A stretch of DNA of 64,000 nt from Viridibacillus sp050279675 (GTDB lineage Bacteria > Bacillota > Bacilli > Bacillales_A > Planococcaceae), in the NCBI RefSeq assembly GCF_050279675.1, contig NZ_JBNNUK010000010.1:62001-126000 (forward strand). Direction: 5' to 3'. The position numbers and the translations under genes are program-made. The notes under the pieces were generated by a model. It was not told the DNA's origin and did no database searches. It saw only the letters and a list, made by a program, of their open reading frames with translations. Every line of letters begins with the position of its first letter. Within the stretch, counting starts at the first letter, position 1. Positions 40,856 through 50,097 of this stretch are shown here, piece by piece.

Positions 40856-42204
40856 CACTTTTTATAAATTAACTGATACATAATATAGACAAATAAAATC
40901 CATATCGGACCGACAATAAGCGCGATTCGAGTATCTGGGAAGTATGCCATTAAAATCATGACGAGTGATAAAAAGGCAAGAGCTAAATATGGTCCGACTG
41001 GATACATAAATGCTTTATATTTTAGTTTAGATACTTGTGCTTTTGATAATGATTTCCGGAATTTTAATTGAGTAATTAAAATAATTGCCCATGTCCAGAT
41101 TGCTCCGAAAGTAGATATACTAGTCACCCATACGAATACTTTTTCAGCGACAAAATAGTTCAGTGCCACACCGATTAGTAATACGAATGCAGATGCCATA
41201 ATGGCTGTAGCTGGTACGCCGCCTTTACTAATTTTCGCAAATACTTTTGGTGCTTGTTTTTGTTCAGCTAAGTTAAATAGCATACGGCCGGTACTGAAAA
41301 TACCACCATTACAGCTGGATAATGCGGCTGTTAAAACAACAAAATTAATAATCCCTGCAGCATAACGTAAACCAATTTTATCAAACATTAAAACGAACGG
41401 ACTACCTGTAGAGCCTACTTCGTTCCAAGGATAAATCGACATGATTACAAGTAATGCACCTACGTAGAATAATAAAATACGCCAAAGTACAGTATCAATT
41501 GCTTTAGGAATAACTTTTTCAGGGTTTTTAGCTTCACCAGCAGTAATCCCGATCATTTCGATACCTAGATATGCGAACATTACTATTGGTAAGGACATGA
41601 AAACACCTTGTATACCATTCGGGAAAAATCCACCATGGCTCCATAAATTACTAAAGCCAACAGCAATACCGCCATTGCCAATACCAAATAAAATAACACC
41701 TAAGCCAAGTACAATCATCGAAATAATGGCAAGGATTTTAATAAGTGCGAACCAAAATTCAAATTCACCATAAGCTTTTACAGCAATTAAATTTACCATA
41801 ACCATGACAATTAACGCTGCTAAAGCCCATAACCATTTCGGAGAATCTGGGAACCAAAGTTGCATATACACGCCAACTGCTGTAATTTCTGCCATACAAG
41901 TAACAATCCACAAGAACCAATAGTTCCAGCCTGTTATAAATCCAGCTAGAGGACCTAAATAATCTCTAGCATAGCGACTAAATGAACCGGCAACTGGATT
42001 GTTTACGGCCATTTCGCCAAGCGAACGCATAATAATGAAAATAACAGCGCCACCAAGTGCATAAGCAACTAAAATAGCTGGTCCAGCTAATTTTATTGCT
42101 CCTGCAGAACCTAAAAATAGACCGACTCCTATGGCGGCACCGAGCGACATCAACGTAATATGTCGTTGCTCCAACCCACGTTGGAGCTCTGGTTTCTTGT
42201 TCAT
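40855..42204 (-). CDS. Amino acid permease, AAT family
   Basis: The protein of about 449 residues has twelve hydrophobic helices. The N-terminal signature is LQRGLEQRHITLMSLGAAIGVGLFLGSAGAIKLAGPAILVAYALGGAV, with VAGSFSRYARDYLGPLAGFITGWNYWF. This is the amino acid transporter family that contains the proline, GABA and aromatic permeases, driven by the proton gradient. The substrate cannot be read from sequence alone. ATG 42204 is preferred, with AAGGAGTC seven bases upstream; the longer frame from 42240 lacks a site. The stop codon abuts the shared terminator. Confidence 0.92.
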   Translation of the reverse strand: MNKKPELQRGLEQRHITLMSLGAAIGVGLFLGSAGAIKLAGPAILVAYALGGAVIFIIMRSLGEMAVNNPVAGSFSRYARDYLGPLAGFITGWNYWFLWIVTCMAEITAVGVYMQLWFPDSPKWLWALAALIVMVMVNLIAVKAYGEFEFWFALIKILAIISMIVLGLGVILFGIGNGGIAVGFSNLWSHGGFFPNGIQGVFMSLPIVMFAYLGIEMIGITAGEAKNPEKVIPKAIDTVLWRILLFYVGALLVIMSIYPWNEVGSTGSPFVLMFDKIGLRYAAGIINFVVLTAALSSCNGGIFSTGRMLFNLAEQKQAPKVFAKISKGGVPATAIMASAFVLLIGVALNYFVAEKVFVWVTSISTFGAIWTWAIILITQLKFRKSLSKAQVSKLKYKAFMYPVGPYLALAFLSLVMILMAYFPDTRIALIVGPIWILFVYIMYQLIYKK

Positions 42205-42414
42205 AATGTAAGACTCCTTCGATGCTAATGATAACTCCACTATATTATCATAAAATTTAATGAATAAAAATCTACATGCCAGAGTAAAAAGAAAAAATAT
42301 TTAAACTCTTTGTCTTTATAAGTAATTTATGGTTACAATACATATATATGTTTGATTAATGCAAATATATTGAAAATTAAAGAGATTTTCATATAAAGGG
42401 AAGGGGAGTTTTTT

Positions 42415-44391
42415 TTGTCAAAGCGTTTATTGAAAGCAGAGGATTTATATGAATTGCACTCTATCACAAATCCTCAATTATCTCCAAGTGGTGAAGAGGC
42501 AGTCTTTGTTCGTACAAGTATTGATGAAGAAAAAAACAAATATATAGCGCACTTATTTCATTTAGATATTAAAAGTGGAGCAGTAACGCAGTGGTCGTAT
42601 GGGGAAGATCGTATTTCATCTCCAACTTGGTCAGTGGATGGGCGAAATGTTGCATTTTTATCGAATCGCAATGAAAAAAATCAAATTTACATTATTTCTA
42701 AATATGGTGGAGAGGCACGTCAGCTTACAACATTAGAAAATGGTGTTTCACAATTCAAATGGTCACCGTGTGGTCAGAGTATTTGGTTTAGTGGCCGACT
42801 TAAGGAAGGTAAAAACTTTTCGGATGTAGCTGAAAAAGAAGAAAAGAAAAGACCAACTGCTTACATAGTAGAAGGTATGAAATATAAAGCTGATAGTATA
42901 GGGTTATTACCTCAAGATAGTTATAATCATATTGGTAAAATTGAAGTAGCATCTACTGATATTGAATTGTTTTCAGAAGGCAATCATAATTACAGTTTAG
43001 AAGCAGTATCACATGATGGTAAAAAGTTAGTTTTATCAGTGAATCGTGCAGAAAATAAAGATTTTGATTTCAGTCGGCACCTGCTATTAGTTGATATTGA
43101 AACAAAGGAAGAGACGACCATTCTAAATGAAGAAGGTTCTTATGGGGATGCATATTTTTCATATGATGATCGTTACATAGCATTTTATGGTGGAAATCAT
43201 TCATATAGAAACGCGACACACGGTGCAGTTTATATTTACGATACAGAAGAGCAAAATTACAGAAATCTAACCGAGGGTTTTGATGCACCAGTAGGAGATC
43301 TTGCTGTAGCAGATCATCAGCAAGGAGCTACTGCACCAACTGTTGTATGGACGAAAGCGAACGACTTGTATTTCCAAGTGTCTACAATGGGAGATATACG
43401 ATTATATTATGCAACATTGGACGGGGCAATTTACCCAGCAAGTCCAGAAAATGAACATGTCTATGGCTACGATGTTGAGCGTAATGGTTTGTTCGCGCTG
43501 TTAGCGATTAGTAATCCTATAATGCCAGGTGAACTTTTTAAATACGATGTAACAACAGGTGAAAGACAACAAATGACTCATTTCAATGATGCCTTTGTAA
43601 ACGAGGTTGAACTTGTTCAACCTGAAGCAATTACTTATAAAAGTTCAGATGGATTTGATGTGTATGGTTGGTTGATGAAGCCATCTCAGTATGAAGAAGG
43701 TAGAAAGTATCCACTAATCGTTGAAATTCATGGTGGACCGCATGCAATGTATGCAAATTCATTTTTCCATGAGATGCAGTTGATTGCAGCGCAAGGTTAT
43801 GGTGTCCTTTATGTCAATCCAAGAGGAAGCCATGGATATAGCCAAGAATTTGTAGATGCAGTACGTGGTGATTATGGTGGTGGTGATTATGCAGACATCA
43901 TGGCAGGATTAGATGCGGTGATTGCAGATCAGAATTGGATAGATACAGATCGACTTGGAGTGACTGGCGGGAGCTACGGTGGTTTTATGACAAACTGGAT
44001 TGTAGGTCATACAAATCGCTTTAAGGCAGCTGTAACGCAACGCTCAATCTCTAACTGGATTAGTTTCTTTGGCGTATCAGATATTGGTTACTATTTCAGC
44101 GATTGGCAAATCGGTACGGATATGAAAGATGTAGAAAAGTTATGGCAACATTCACCTCTTAAATATGCAGAAAATGTGGAAACGCCATTATTAATCTTGC
44201 ATAGTGAAAAGGATTTCCGCTGTCCAATAGAACAAGCGGAGCAACTGTATATTACGTTGAAATCGATGGGCAAGGAAACTCAATTTGTGAGATTCCCTGA
44301 TGCAGATCATAACTTATCTCGAACAGGCTTACCAAATTTACGTATCGAAAGACTTAACCAAATTACAGGTTGGTTTGAGAAATATTTATAA
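42415..44391 (+). CDS. S9-family prolyl oligopeptidase / acylaminoacyl peptidase
   Basis: The 658-residue serine peptidase has an N-terminal beta-propeller with WD-like strands (SPTWSVDGRNVAFLSNRNEKNQIYIIS) and a C-terminal alpha/beta hydrolase domain from about residue 400. The nucleophile serine is in GVTGGSYGGFMTNW, the aspartate in HSEKDFRCP, and the histidine in DADHNLSR. YuxL of B. subtilis is the closest relation known to me. It probably trims short or acylated peptides in the cytoplasm, since there is no signal sequence. The start is TTG 42415, with AGGGGAG seven bases upstream. Confidence 0.93.
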   Translation: MSKRLLKAEDLYELHSITNPQLSPSGEEAVFVRTSIDEEKNKYIAHLFHLDIKSGAVTQWSYGEDRISSPTWSVDGRNVAFLSNRNEKNQIYIISKYGGEARQLTTLENGVSQFKWSPCGQSIWFSGRLKEGKNFSDVAEKEEKKRPTAYIVEGMKYKADSIGLLPQDSYNHIGKIEVASTDIELFSEGNHNYSLEAVSHDGKKLVLSVNRAENKDFDFSRHLLLVDIETKEETTILNEEGSYGDAYFSYDDRYIAFYGGNHSYRNATHGAVYIYDTEEQNYRNLTEGFDAPVGDLAVADHQQGATAPTVVWTKANDLYFQVSTMGDIRLYYATLDGAIYPASPENEHVYGYDVERNGLFALLAISNPIMPGELFKYDVTTGERQQMTHFNDAFVNEVELVQPEAITYKSSDGFDVYGWLMKPSQYEEGRKYPLIVEIHGGPHAMYANSFFHEMQLIAAQGYGVLYVNPRGSHGYSQEFVDAVRGDYGGGDYADIMAGLDAVIADQNWIDTDRLGVTGGSYGGFMTNWIVGHTNRFKAAVTQRSISNWISFFGVSDIGYYFSDWQIGTDMKDVEKLWQHSPLKYAENVETPLLILHSEKDFRCPIEQAEQLYITLKSMGKETQFVRFPDADHNLSRTGLPNLRIERLNQITGWFEKYL

Positions 44392-44522
44392 GCTAAAAGT
44401 TCTAAGGTTTTATTCTATTTGGTGAAAAGTCTACATTGCAAGAATTGGGATGTAGTAAATTCTCTAAACTAAGTTGTTATGAGTACAATATTTAAAGTAT
44501 ATAAAAAACTCATAATAAATAT

Positions 44523-44554
44523 AAAAAGTTCCGCATGATTAGCGGAACTTTTTA
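44523..44554 (+). terminator. Terminator after the S9 peptidase
   Basis: AAAAAGTTCCGC and GCGGAACTTTTT are exact arms around ATGATTA. It stands about 130 bases after the stop; the space between has no gene. Confidence 0.9.
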
Positions 44555-44660
44555 TATTTCACAACGTTTATAGAAAGCGTACATATTTATAAATCCGTGA
44601 CAGTATAGTGAGAAAACAGTATGATGAACAAGTGAAAAAAAAAGATTGCGAGTGAATTGA

Positions 44661-45305
44661 ATGATTGAACTAATACAGAACTTATTTAGCTTTATAATGC
44701 ATATTGATCAACATCTCGTTGAAATAATTCAACAATTTGGTGTTTGGTCATATGGTATTATCTTTTCCATTGTTTTTGTAGAAACGGGTATTGTTATATT
44801 CCCGTTCTTACCAGGTGATTCATTACTTTTTGCCAGTGGAGCATTTGCGGCACTTGGAGCATTTAATTTACCGATACTTCTTTTAGTATTTTTCATAGCA
44901 GCTGTGTTTGGAGATTCAGTAAACTATGAAATTGGACGAAAAGTTGGAACGGCTATTTCACCGAAGAGCTTTTTAGGACGTATTATTAATCAAGAGCGTA
45001 TGCAAAAAGCACAGGACTTCTTTAATAAGCACGGTGGGAAAACGATAATCTTCGCCCGCTTTATGCCATTTATTCGAACGTTTATCCCATTTGTAGCCGG
45101 TGCTAGTAGAATGCATTATCGTCAATTTATAATGTATAACATTATAGGTGCATTCTTGTGGGTTTCTATTTGTACATTAACAGGGTACTTCTTTGGTAAT
45201 ATCCCAATAATTAAAGACAACTTCTCAAAAGTAATATTAATTATTATTTTCGTTTCAGTTTTGCCAGCAATCATTGGTTTTTTGAAATCGAGAGTAAAGA
45301 AATAA
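44661..45305 (+). CDS. DedA-family membrane protein
   Basis: The 214-residue protein has the DedA/VTT plan: VETGIVIFPFLPGDSLLFASGAFAALG near the N-terminus, FGDSVNYEIGRKVG, FFNKHGGKTIIFARFMPFIRTFIPFVAGASRMHYRQF with the conserved arginines, and a terminal helix. DedA proteins move or flip lipids such as undecaprenyl phosphate or phosphatidylethanolamine and are proton-dependent. Which lipid is handled here is unknown. The ribosome binding site is weak (GAGTGA). It is followed by its own terminator. Confidence 0.92.
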   Translation: MIELIQNLFSFIMHIDQHLVEIIQQFGVWSYGIIFSIVFVETGIVIFPFLPGDSLLFASGAFAALGAFNLPILLLVFFIAAVFGDSVNYEIGRKVGTAISPKSFLGRIINQERMQKAQDFFNKHGGKTIIFARFMPFIRTFIPFVAGASRMHYRQFIMYNIIGAFLWVSICTLTGYFFGNIPIIKDNFSKVILIIIFVSVLPAIIGFLKSRVKK

Positions 45306-45319
45306 ATATTAGCAGTACA

Positions 45320-45352
45320 ACACTTTAGTTAATTGGCTAAAGTGTTTTTTTT
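45320..45352 (+). terminator. Terminator of the DedA gene
   Basis: ACACTTTAG and CTAAAGTGT are exact arms around TTAATTGG, followed by TTTTTTT. Confidence 0.9.
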
Positions 45353-45464
45353 ATGAAAACCAATTATAATAGTAAGAATTGTTGGAATATTTAGTGAAAA
45401 ACTATATAGAAAATGGTAATATTGATTTTATATAGAATACTAATAGTAAAAGGAGTTTGATATC

Positions 45465-45932
45465 ATGGGGAAAATGAATGTTGAAAGCTTTAATTTAGAC
45501 CATACAAAAGTCGTCGCACCATTTGTTCGATTAGCGGGTCTTAAAAAAGGTGTAAATGGTGATGAAGTTTATAAATATGATATTCGATTTAAACAACCTA
45601 ACAAAGAGCATATGGAAATGCCTGCGTTACATTCAATAGAGCATTTAATGGCTGAGAACATTCGTAATCATTCGGACCATGTTGTCGACCTTAGTCCAAT
45701 GGGATGCCAAACGGGTTTCTATTTATCAATGATTAATCATGATAACTTTGATGAGGTACTAGATATTTTAGATAAAACTTTTAATGATGTCTTGGCAGCA
45801 ACAGAAGTACCAGCATGCAACGAAGTACAATGCGGTTGGGCTGCGAGTCATAGTTTAGAAGGTGCGAAGAAGCTTGCAAAAGAAATGCTAGCGAAACGTG
45901 ATGAGTGGACACAAATTTTCATAGAAGAATAA
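45465..45932 (+). CDS. luxS: S-ribosylhomocysteine lyase
   Basis: The 155-residue enzyme cleaves S-ribosylhomocysteine to homocysteine and 4,5-dihydroxy-2,3-pentanedione, the autoinducer-2 precursor, in the methyl cycle. The metal ligands are His56 and His60 of HSIEH and Cys123 of CNEVQCGW. Glu59 and Cys81 (in GCQTGF) are the catalytic pair. All are present. AAAGGAG precedes the ATG. It is transcribed alone, with a terminator four bases after the stop; the methyl-cycle partner genes mtnN and cysK are not adjacent. Confidence 0.96.
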   Translation: MGKMNVESFNLDHTKVVAPFVRLAGLKKGVNGDEVYKYDIRFKQPNKEHMEMPALHSIEHLMAENIRNHSDHVVDLSPMGCQTGFYLSMINHDNFDEVLDILDKTFNDVLAATEVPACNEVQCGWAASHSLEGAKKLAKEMLAKRDEWTQIFIEE

Positions 45933-45936
45933 ATAG

Positions 45937-45966
45937 AAAGAGGCTGCGTATACTAGCAGCCTCTTT
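45937..45966. terminator. Bidirectional terminator between luxS and the hydratase gene
   Basis: AAAGAGGCTGC and GCAGCCTCTTT are exact arms around GTATACTA, between convergent genes. Confidence 0.92.
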
Positions 45967-45970
45967 ATTA

Positions 45971-46747
45971 TTATTTTCCTGTAAAATTAGGTTTTCGTTT
46001 TTCAGAGAATGCATTGAGTGCTTCAATACGATCTTCAGTAGGAATGGTAATTTCATATGCTTTTCGCTCAATATGAAGACCAGTTTGTAAGTCAGTATTC
46101 ATACCATGCTTGATAGCAAATTTTGCTTGTTGTAATGCAATTGGACCGTTAGCTAGCATTAACTCCGCGAAGGTGATTGTTTTTGCAAGAAGTTCTTCAC
46201 GCTTTTCGACTTTAGTCAGAAGTCCGTATGCTAGAGCTTCTTTAGCCTGTAATCTTTTTGCAGTTAAAATCAGTTCTAATGCTTTTGCTTCTCCTATGAG
46301 TCTAGGCAGTCGTTGAGTTCCACCAGCCCCTGGGATTATACCAAGGCTCGTTTCTGTTAGGCCGAGTGAAACATCATCTGCGGCAAAACGGAAGTCACAT
46401 GCTAATGCTAATTCGGTACCCCCACCGAAAGCATAGCCATTAATCATTGCTATTGTCGGTTGAGGTAAATTTTCAATAGCTGAAAAAACCTCACCTATCT
46501 TATAAAGGTTACGTTTTACGCGTTGTTCAGTTAAAGTTTTTCGTTCTTTCAAGTCAGCACCAACACTAAAAGCTTTATCACCCGCGCCTGTAAAGATGAC
46601 TACACGAATATCGGGATTAATACGAATAGATTCAACAACTTGTCCTAATTCAGCTAGTAAATCATAATTGAACGCATTCATCGCTAGTGGTCTATTCAAT
46701 GTTACAAATGCCAAATGCTCCTGTTGTTTATAAATAAGTGTTTCCAA
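45971..46747 (-). CDS. Enoyl-CoA hydratase
   Basis: The protein of about 258 residues is a canonical crotonase. The oxyanion loop is KAFSVGADLKERKTL. Both catalytic glutamates are present, one in GYAFGGGTELALACD and the other in LGLTETSLGIIPGAGGTQRLPRLIG. It hydrates 2-enoyl-CoA thioesters in beta-oxidation or amino acid degradation. TTG 46747 is the likely start, since AAGGGGGAA lies about eight bases upstream; the frame from 46783 lacks a site. No beta-oxidation partner is adjacent. Confidence 0.91.
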   Translation of the reverse strand: METLIYKQQEHLAFVTLNRPLAMNAFNYDLLAELGQVVESIRINPDIRVVIFTGAGDKAFSVGADLKERKTLTEQRVKRNLYKIGEVFSAIENLPQPTIAMINGYAFGGGTELALACDFRFAADDVSLGLTETSLGIIPGAGGTQRLPRLIGEAKALELILTAKRLQAKEALAYGLLTKVEKREELLAKTITFAELMLANGPIALQQAKFAIKHGMNTDLQTGLHIERKAYEITIPTEDRIEALNAFSEKRKPNFTGK

Positions 46748-47015
46748 TACAATTTCCCCCTTATTGTAAAAAATTACTCCCAACTAAACGATAGCATGTC
46801 TCTGATTTTTCGTCATCTTTGAATAAATATTTCCAGTTATTAAGCTTTGATTATTATCTTTATATTTCTAATTAGAAGAATTATATTTTTGTGGAATGTG
46901 TATTTTATTGAAATTATAGGTAAAATGAAAGGTTTAAAGTAACAGAGTAAACTAAATACTTTAAGTAAAATTGCTGATATAATGAAATGGAAATAGATTT
47001 TAAAGGAGAAACCAT

Positions 47016-48248
47016 ATGGAAGTATTTATTGGTCGTCAACCTATATTTAATAAACAAAAGCAAGTTTTCGCATATGAATTATTATATAGAAACGGAGCTG
47101 TCATGAACGAGTTTCCAGCTATCGATTCGGATAAGGCAACTGTTGAAGTTTTGATCAATTCATTATTTTCAATTGGTTTTGATGAGCTTACAAATGGTAA
47201 ACCATGCTTTATAAACTTTACTGAAAACCTTTTAATGAGTAACATATTTGATCATTTACAACCCGATCAAGTAGTAATTGAAATTTTAGAAGATGTCCCC
47301 ATCACAGCAAAACTGGTTAAAAGAATTAAAAAATTAAAAAAACAAGGTTATAAAATTGCTCTTGATGATTTTGAGTTGCAAAAAGATGTGACACTTTATA
47401 ATGAATTATTTACATATACAGATTTTATTAAAGTAGATTTTCTTCTTACTTCAGAAGAGGAACGAAAAGCGATTGAGAATCGTGTCAGAAAAGACTTTCC
47501 TAAAATTGTTTTGTTAGCTGAAAAGGTAGAGACGCGCTCACAATGTCACATAGCAAATGAAAATGGATATCAACTTTTTCAAGGTTATTTCTTCAAGCAA
47601 CCTCAAATTATCCGAGGTAATGATATCCCAACCAATGTACTACAATATTATCGTGTAATTTCTTTATTACGAGGGAAAGATCCCGATATTGATGAAATTA
47701 CTAAGCAAATTGAACATGACGTTGCGATGTCATTTAAATTGTTAAAATTGATCAATTCATCTTCGAAACGTAGAAAATCTAAAATTCGTTCAATTAAACA
47801 AGCTATATTATTATTGGGCTTAGCAGATTTACGTAAATGGATATATATTTTAGCGTATCGTGAATCGCAAAAGGATGCACAAGCTGATATGTATGATGAG
47901 CTGATGAAGGCATCCTTATGTAGAGCTAAAATTTGTGAAATGTTAGCACGTTATAAATATAAAGAAAATTCTTCCGAATACTTTTTAGTAGGAATGTTTT
48001 CATTAATCGATGCAATTTTACAGAGATCTATGAACAGTATATTATCACAACTTCCTTTATCAGATATTATTATAGAAACCATTTTAGAAGGAGAGACAGA
48101 GATGACGCCATATCTACAAATGGCTATTGCTTTAGATAAGTTAAATTGGGATAAAGTTGCAGAGTTAGCTGTTGAAATAGGGATTAATGGAAAAAATTTA
48201 TATGCAATATACCAAGAAGCAAATAAATGGTCAGATAATATTATTTAA
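47016..48248 (+). CDS. EAL-HDOD protein (YuxH-like)
   Basis: The 410-residue protein joins an N-terminal EAL domain with a C-terminal HDOD domain. EAL marks retained are the glutamate of AYELLYRNG, the asparagine of CFINFTENLL, the glutamates of VVIEILEDV, the aspartates of IALDDFELQ, the lysine of DFIKVDFLL, EKVET and FQGYFFKQP. Most metal and cyclic-di-GMP contacts seem present, though the motif text is degenerate. The HDOD region runs from VISLLRGKD onwards, with IEHDVAMSFKLLKLINSS. It may degrade or sense cyclic-di-GMP. AAAGGAGAAACC precedes the ATG, and an extended -10 (TGATATAAT) lies at about 46976. Confidence 0.88.
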   Translation: MEVFIGRQPIFNKQKQVFAYELLYRNGAVMNEFPAIDSDKATVEVLINSLFSIGFDELTNGKPCFINFTENLLMSNIFDHLQPDQVVIEILEDVPITAKLVKRIKKLKKQGYKIALDDFELQKDVTLYNELFTYTDFIKVDFLLTSEEERKAIENRVRKDFPKIVLLAEKVETRSQCHIANENGYQLFQGYFFKQPQIIRGNDIPTNVLQYYRVISLLRGKDPDIDEITKQIEHDVAMSFKLLKLINSSSKRRKSKIRSIKQAILLLGLADLRKWIYILAYRESQKDAQADMYDELMKASLCRAKICEMLARYKYKENSSEYFLVGMFSLIDAILQRSMNSILSQLPLSDIIIETILEGETEMTPYLQMAIALDKLNWDKVAELAVEIGINGKNLYAIYQEANKWSDNII

Positions 48249-48501
48249 TGTCTACTACTGATAGTGTGTTAAAAGAGGTTGCAATGGTAAAAAAGAAAAC
48301 TAAAACAGTTGAATAAGCTTTTTATTCTGGGGAATGCTGAAATAGTGAAATTCACAAAGATGAAACAACTTGTTAGATATATTGATGTAAGTGTGTTTAC
48401 AGAGCTTTTTAGTGGGTATACCTGTTAGTGGAAGGTTTTAAAAACGTTTATATACGGTATAATTATTCTGTAATCAATACAATGAATGAGGAGGTCTTCA
48501 A

Positions 48502-48840
48502 ATGAAAAAAACTTTACTTGCTATGCTAATCGGTTCTGCTCTTATGCTTGGTGCATGTGGTGGTGGTAATAAAGCAAAAGAAGAAACTACAAAAGAAAAA
48601 ACTGGTTCAGAAACAGCAACTGTTGACGCACAACAAATTATCCAACAAAATTGTATCACTTGTCACGGTGAAAATCTTGAAGGACAAGGTAACTTCCCTA
48701 ACATTTCAAAAATTGGTGCCAAACTTTCCAAAAAAGAAATTTTAGATGTTATTAATAACGGTAAGAATGGAATGCCTGCTGGACTCATTTCTGGTGACGA
48801 TGCCGAGGCAGTAGCTAAATGGTTATCTGAACAAAAATAA
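48502..48840 (+). CDS. cccB: Membrane-anchored cytochrome c-551-like lipoprotein
   Basis: The 112-residue protein has a lipoprotein signal, MLIGSALMLGAC, with cysteine 19, then a lysine/glutamate/threonine-rich linker and a small cytochrome c domain. The heme-binding motif is CITCH (51-55), and the methionine ligand lies in NGKNGMPAGLISGDD. This is the arrangement of CccB of B. subtilis, which carries electrons outside the membrane to the cytochrome oxidase. A GAGGAGG site precedes the ATG. A pair of terminators follows. Confidence 0.91.
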   Translation: MKKTLLAMLIGSALMLGACGGGNKAKEETTKEKTGSETATVDAQQIIQQNCITCHGENLEGQGNFPNISKIGAKLSKKEILDVINNGKNGMPAGLISGDDAEAVAKWLSEQK

Positions 48841-48850
48841 GCTCCTTATT

Positions 48851-48885
48851 AAAACTAGCTTTCTTTTCAGGAAAGCTGGTTTTTT
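48851..48885 (+). terminator. Terminator of the cytochrome gene
   Basis: AAAACTAGCTTTC and GAAAGCTGGTTTT pair (one wobble) around TTTTCAG, with a T run. Confidence 0.88.
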
Positions 48886-48912
48886 GTAGGTAGATAATAC
48901 AGCAAGGATAAG

Positions 48913-48945
48913 AGCAACCCATAGGGCATATGGATTGCTTTTTTC
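48913..48945 (+). terminator. Second terminator-like hairpin
   Basis: AGCAACCCATA and TATGGATTGCT pair with one mismatch around GGGCA and are followed by TTTTT. It may back up the preceding terminator, or end a short upstream transcript. Confidence 0.7.
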
Positions 48946-49026
48946 TATTTATAAATTTGATTTATAGAAGAGGCGTTTTCTTCAACTTTATATTCAAAGG
49001 TGAAAATAACCTATTCTACAATTCAT

Positions 49027-49063
49027 ACAGGGACAGTCGTAGCTGGACGAACGCGCTTAGCAA
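49027..49063. repeat. Possible half copy of the type-1 repeat
   Basis: AGTCGTAGCTGGACGAACGC followed by GCTTAGCAATT resembles the right end of the copy at 371-475 (CTCGCAGCTGGACGAGCGCCATCAGCATT). The left half and inner hairpin are absent. It lies in the hprK leader region. Confidence 0.45.
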
Positions 49064-49135
49064 TTAATTTTATGTTAAAATATATTCCAAGTGCTGTTAT
49101 TTTGAAGGGTAGTTTTATGGGAGGAAGTGTTAGTT

Positions 49136-50062
49136 TTGGATCAAGTATGTACGAAAGATGTTATTAAAATGTTTGACTTGAAGGTTATCAGTGGTCATGA
49201 GGGAATTGGTCGACATATATTAACAAGTGATATTTCTAGACCAGGCCTTGAGATGGCAGGCTATTTTACCCATTATCCAGCTCAACGTATTCAGCTATTA
49301 GGAAAAACAGAGCTGTCATTTTTTGATATGTTGCCAAGGGATGTGCAGTTTGATCGAATGAACAAACTTTGTTCACAAGATACACCTGCTATTATTATTT
49401 CGCATGATATGGAAGTACCTGAAGCGTTATTTGTTGCTTCTAATGAGCACCATGTACCGATATTATCAACAAAAATGGCAACCACTCGTTTCTCTAGTAT
49501 GTTAACGAATTATCTTGAAAGTCAATTAGCTCCTACGACAGCTGTTCATGGTGTATTGGCGGATATATATGGTATTGGAGTTTTGATTACTGGGAAAAGC
49601 GGTGTAGGTAAAAGTGAGACTGCACTTGAACTTGTGAAAAAAGGACACCGTCTTGTTGCCGATGACTGTGTAGAAATTCGTCAAGAAGGTGAAAATACAT
49701 TAATAGGGAATGCACCTGCTTTAATCCAGCATTTACTTGAAATTCGTGGCATAGGTATTATTGATATTATGACATTATTTGGAGCTAGTGCTGTTAGAAG
49801 TCATAAACGCATTTCACTTGTTATTGACTTAGAAGTATGGGATTCTGATAAAACCTATGATCGACTAGGTTTAGAAGAAGAGACGATGAAAATTATTGAT
49901 ACGGAATTGACGAAGTTAACAATCCCAGTTAAACCAGGACGAAATTTATCTGTTATCATCGAAGTAGCAGCAATGAATTATCGATTGAAAAAACTTGGTG
50001 TCAACGCAGCAGAAGAGTTTTCTAAAAGACTTGATAGTGTGATTGAGTCTAAAGAAAATTGA
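49136..50062 (+). CDS. hprK: HPr kinase/phosphorylase
   Basis: The protein of about 308 residues phosphorylates and dephosphorylates Ser46 of HPr and so drives CcpA-dependent carbon catabolite control. It has the N-terminal domain SDISRPGLEMAGYFTHYPAQRIQLLGKTELSFF, Walker A GVLITGKSGVGKSETALELVKKGH, and the signature LEIRGIGIIDIMTLFGASAVR. TTG 49136 is favoured as start, because GGGAGG is about ten bases upstream and GTG 49127 is only two bases from it. It leads the hprK-lgt-ppaX block, as in other Bacillales. Confidence 0.95.
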   Translation: MDQVCTKDVIKMFDLKVISGHEGIGRHILTSDISRPGLEMAGYFTHYPAQRIQLLGKTELSFFDMLPRDVQFDRMNKLCSQDTPAIIISHDMEVPEALFVASNEHHVPILSTKMATTRFSSMLTNYLESQLAPTTAVHGVLADIYGIGVLITGKSGVGKSETALELVKKGHRLVADDCVEIRQEGENTLIGNAPALIQHLLEIRGIGIIDIMTLFGASAVRSHKRISLVIDLEVWDSDKTYDRLGLEEETMKIIDTELTKLTIPVKPGRNLSVIIEVAAMNYRLKKLGVNAAEEFSKRLDSVIESKEN

Positions 50063-50097
50063 TGTAGGCAAACTTCGTAATTTGGAAGGAGAAAAGT

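Noticed and set aside
48274..48320. Ten-codon frame MVKKKTKTVE with AGAGG upstream
   Set aside because: It is too short to support as a gene. The lysine-rich text and weak site are expected by chance in AT-rich DNA.
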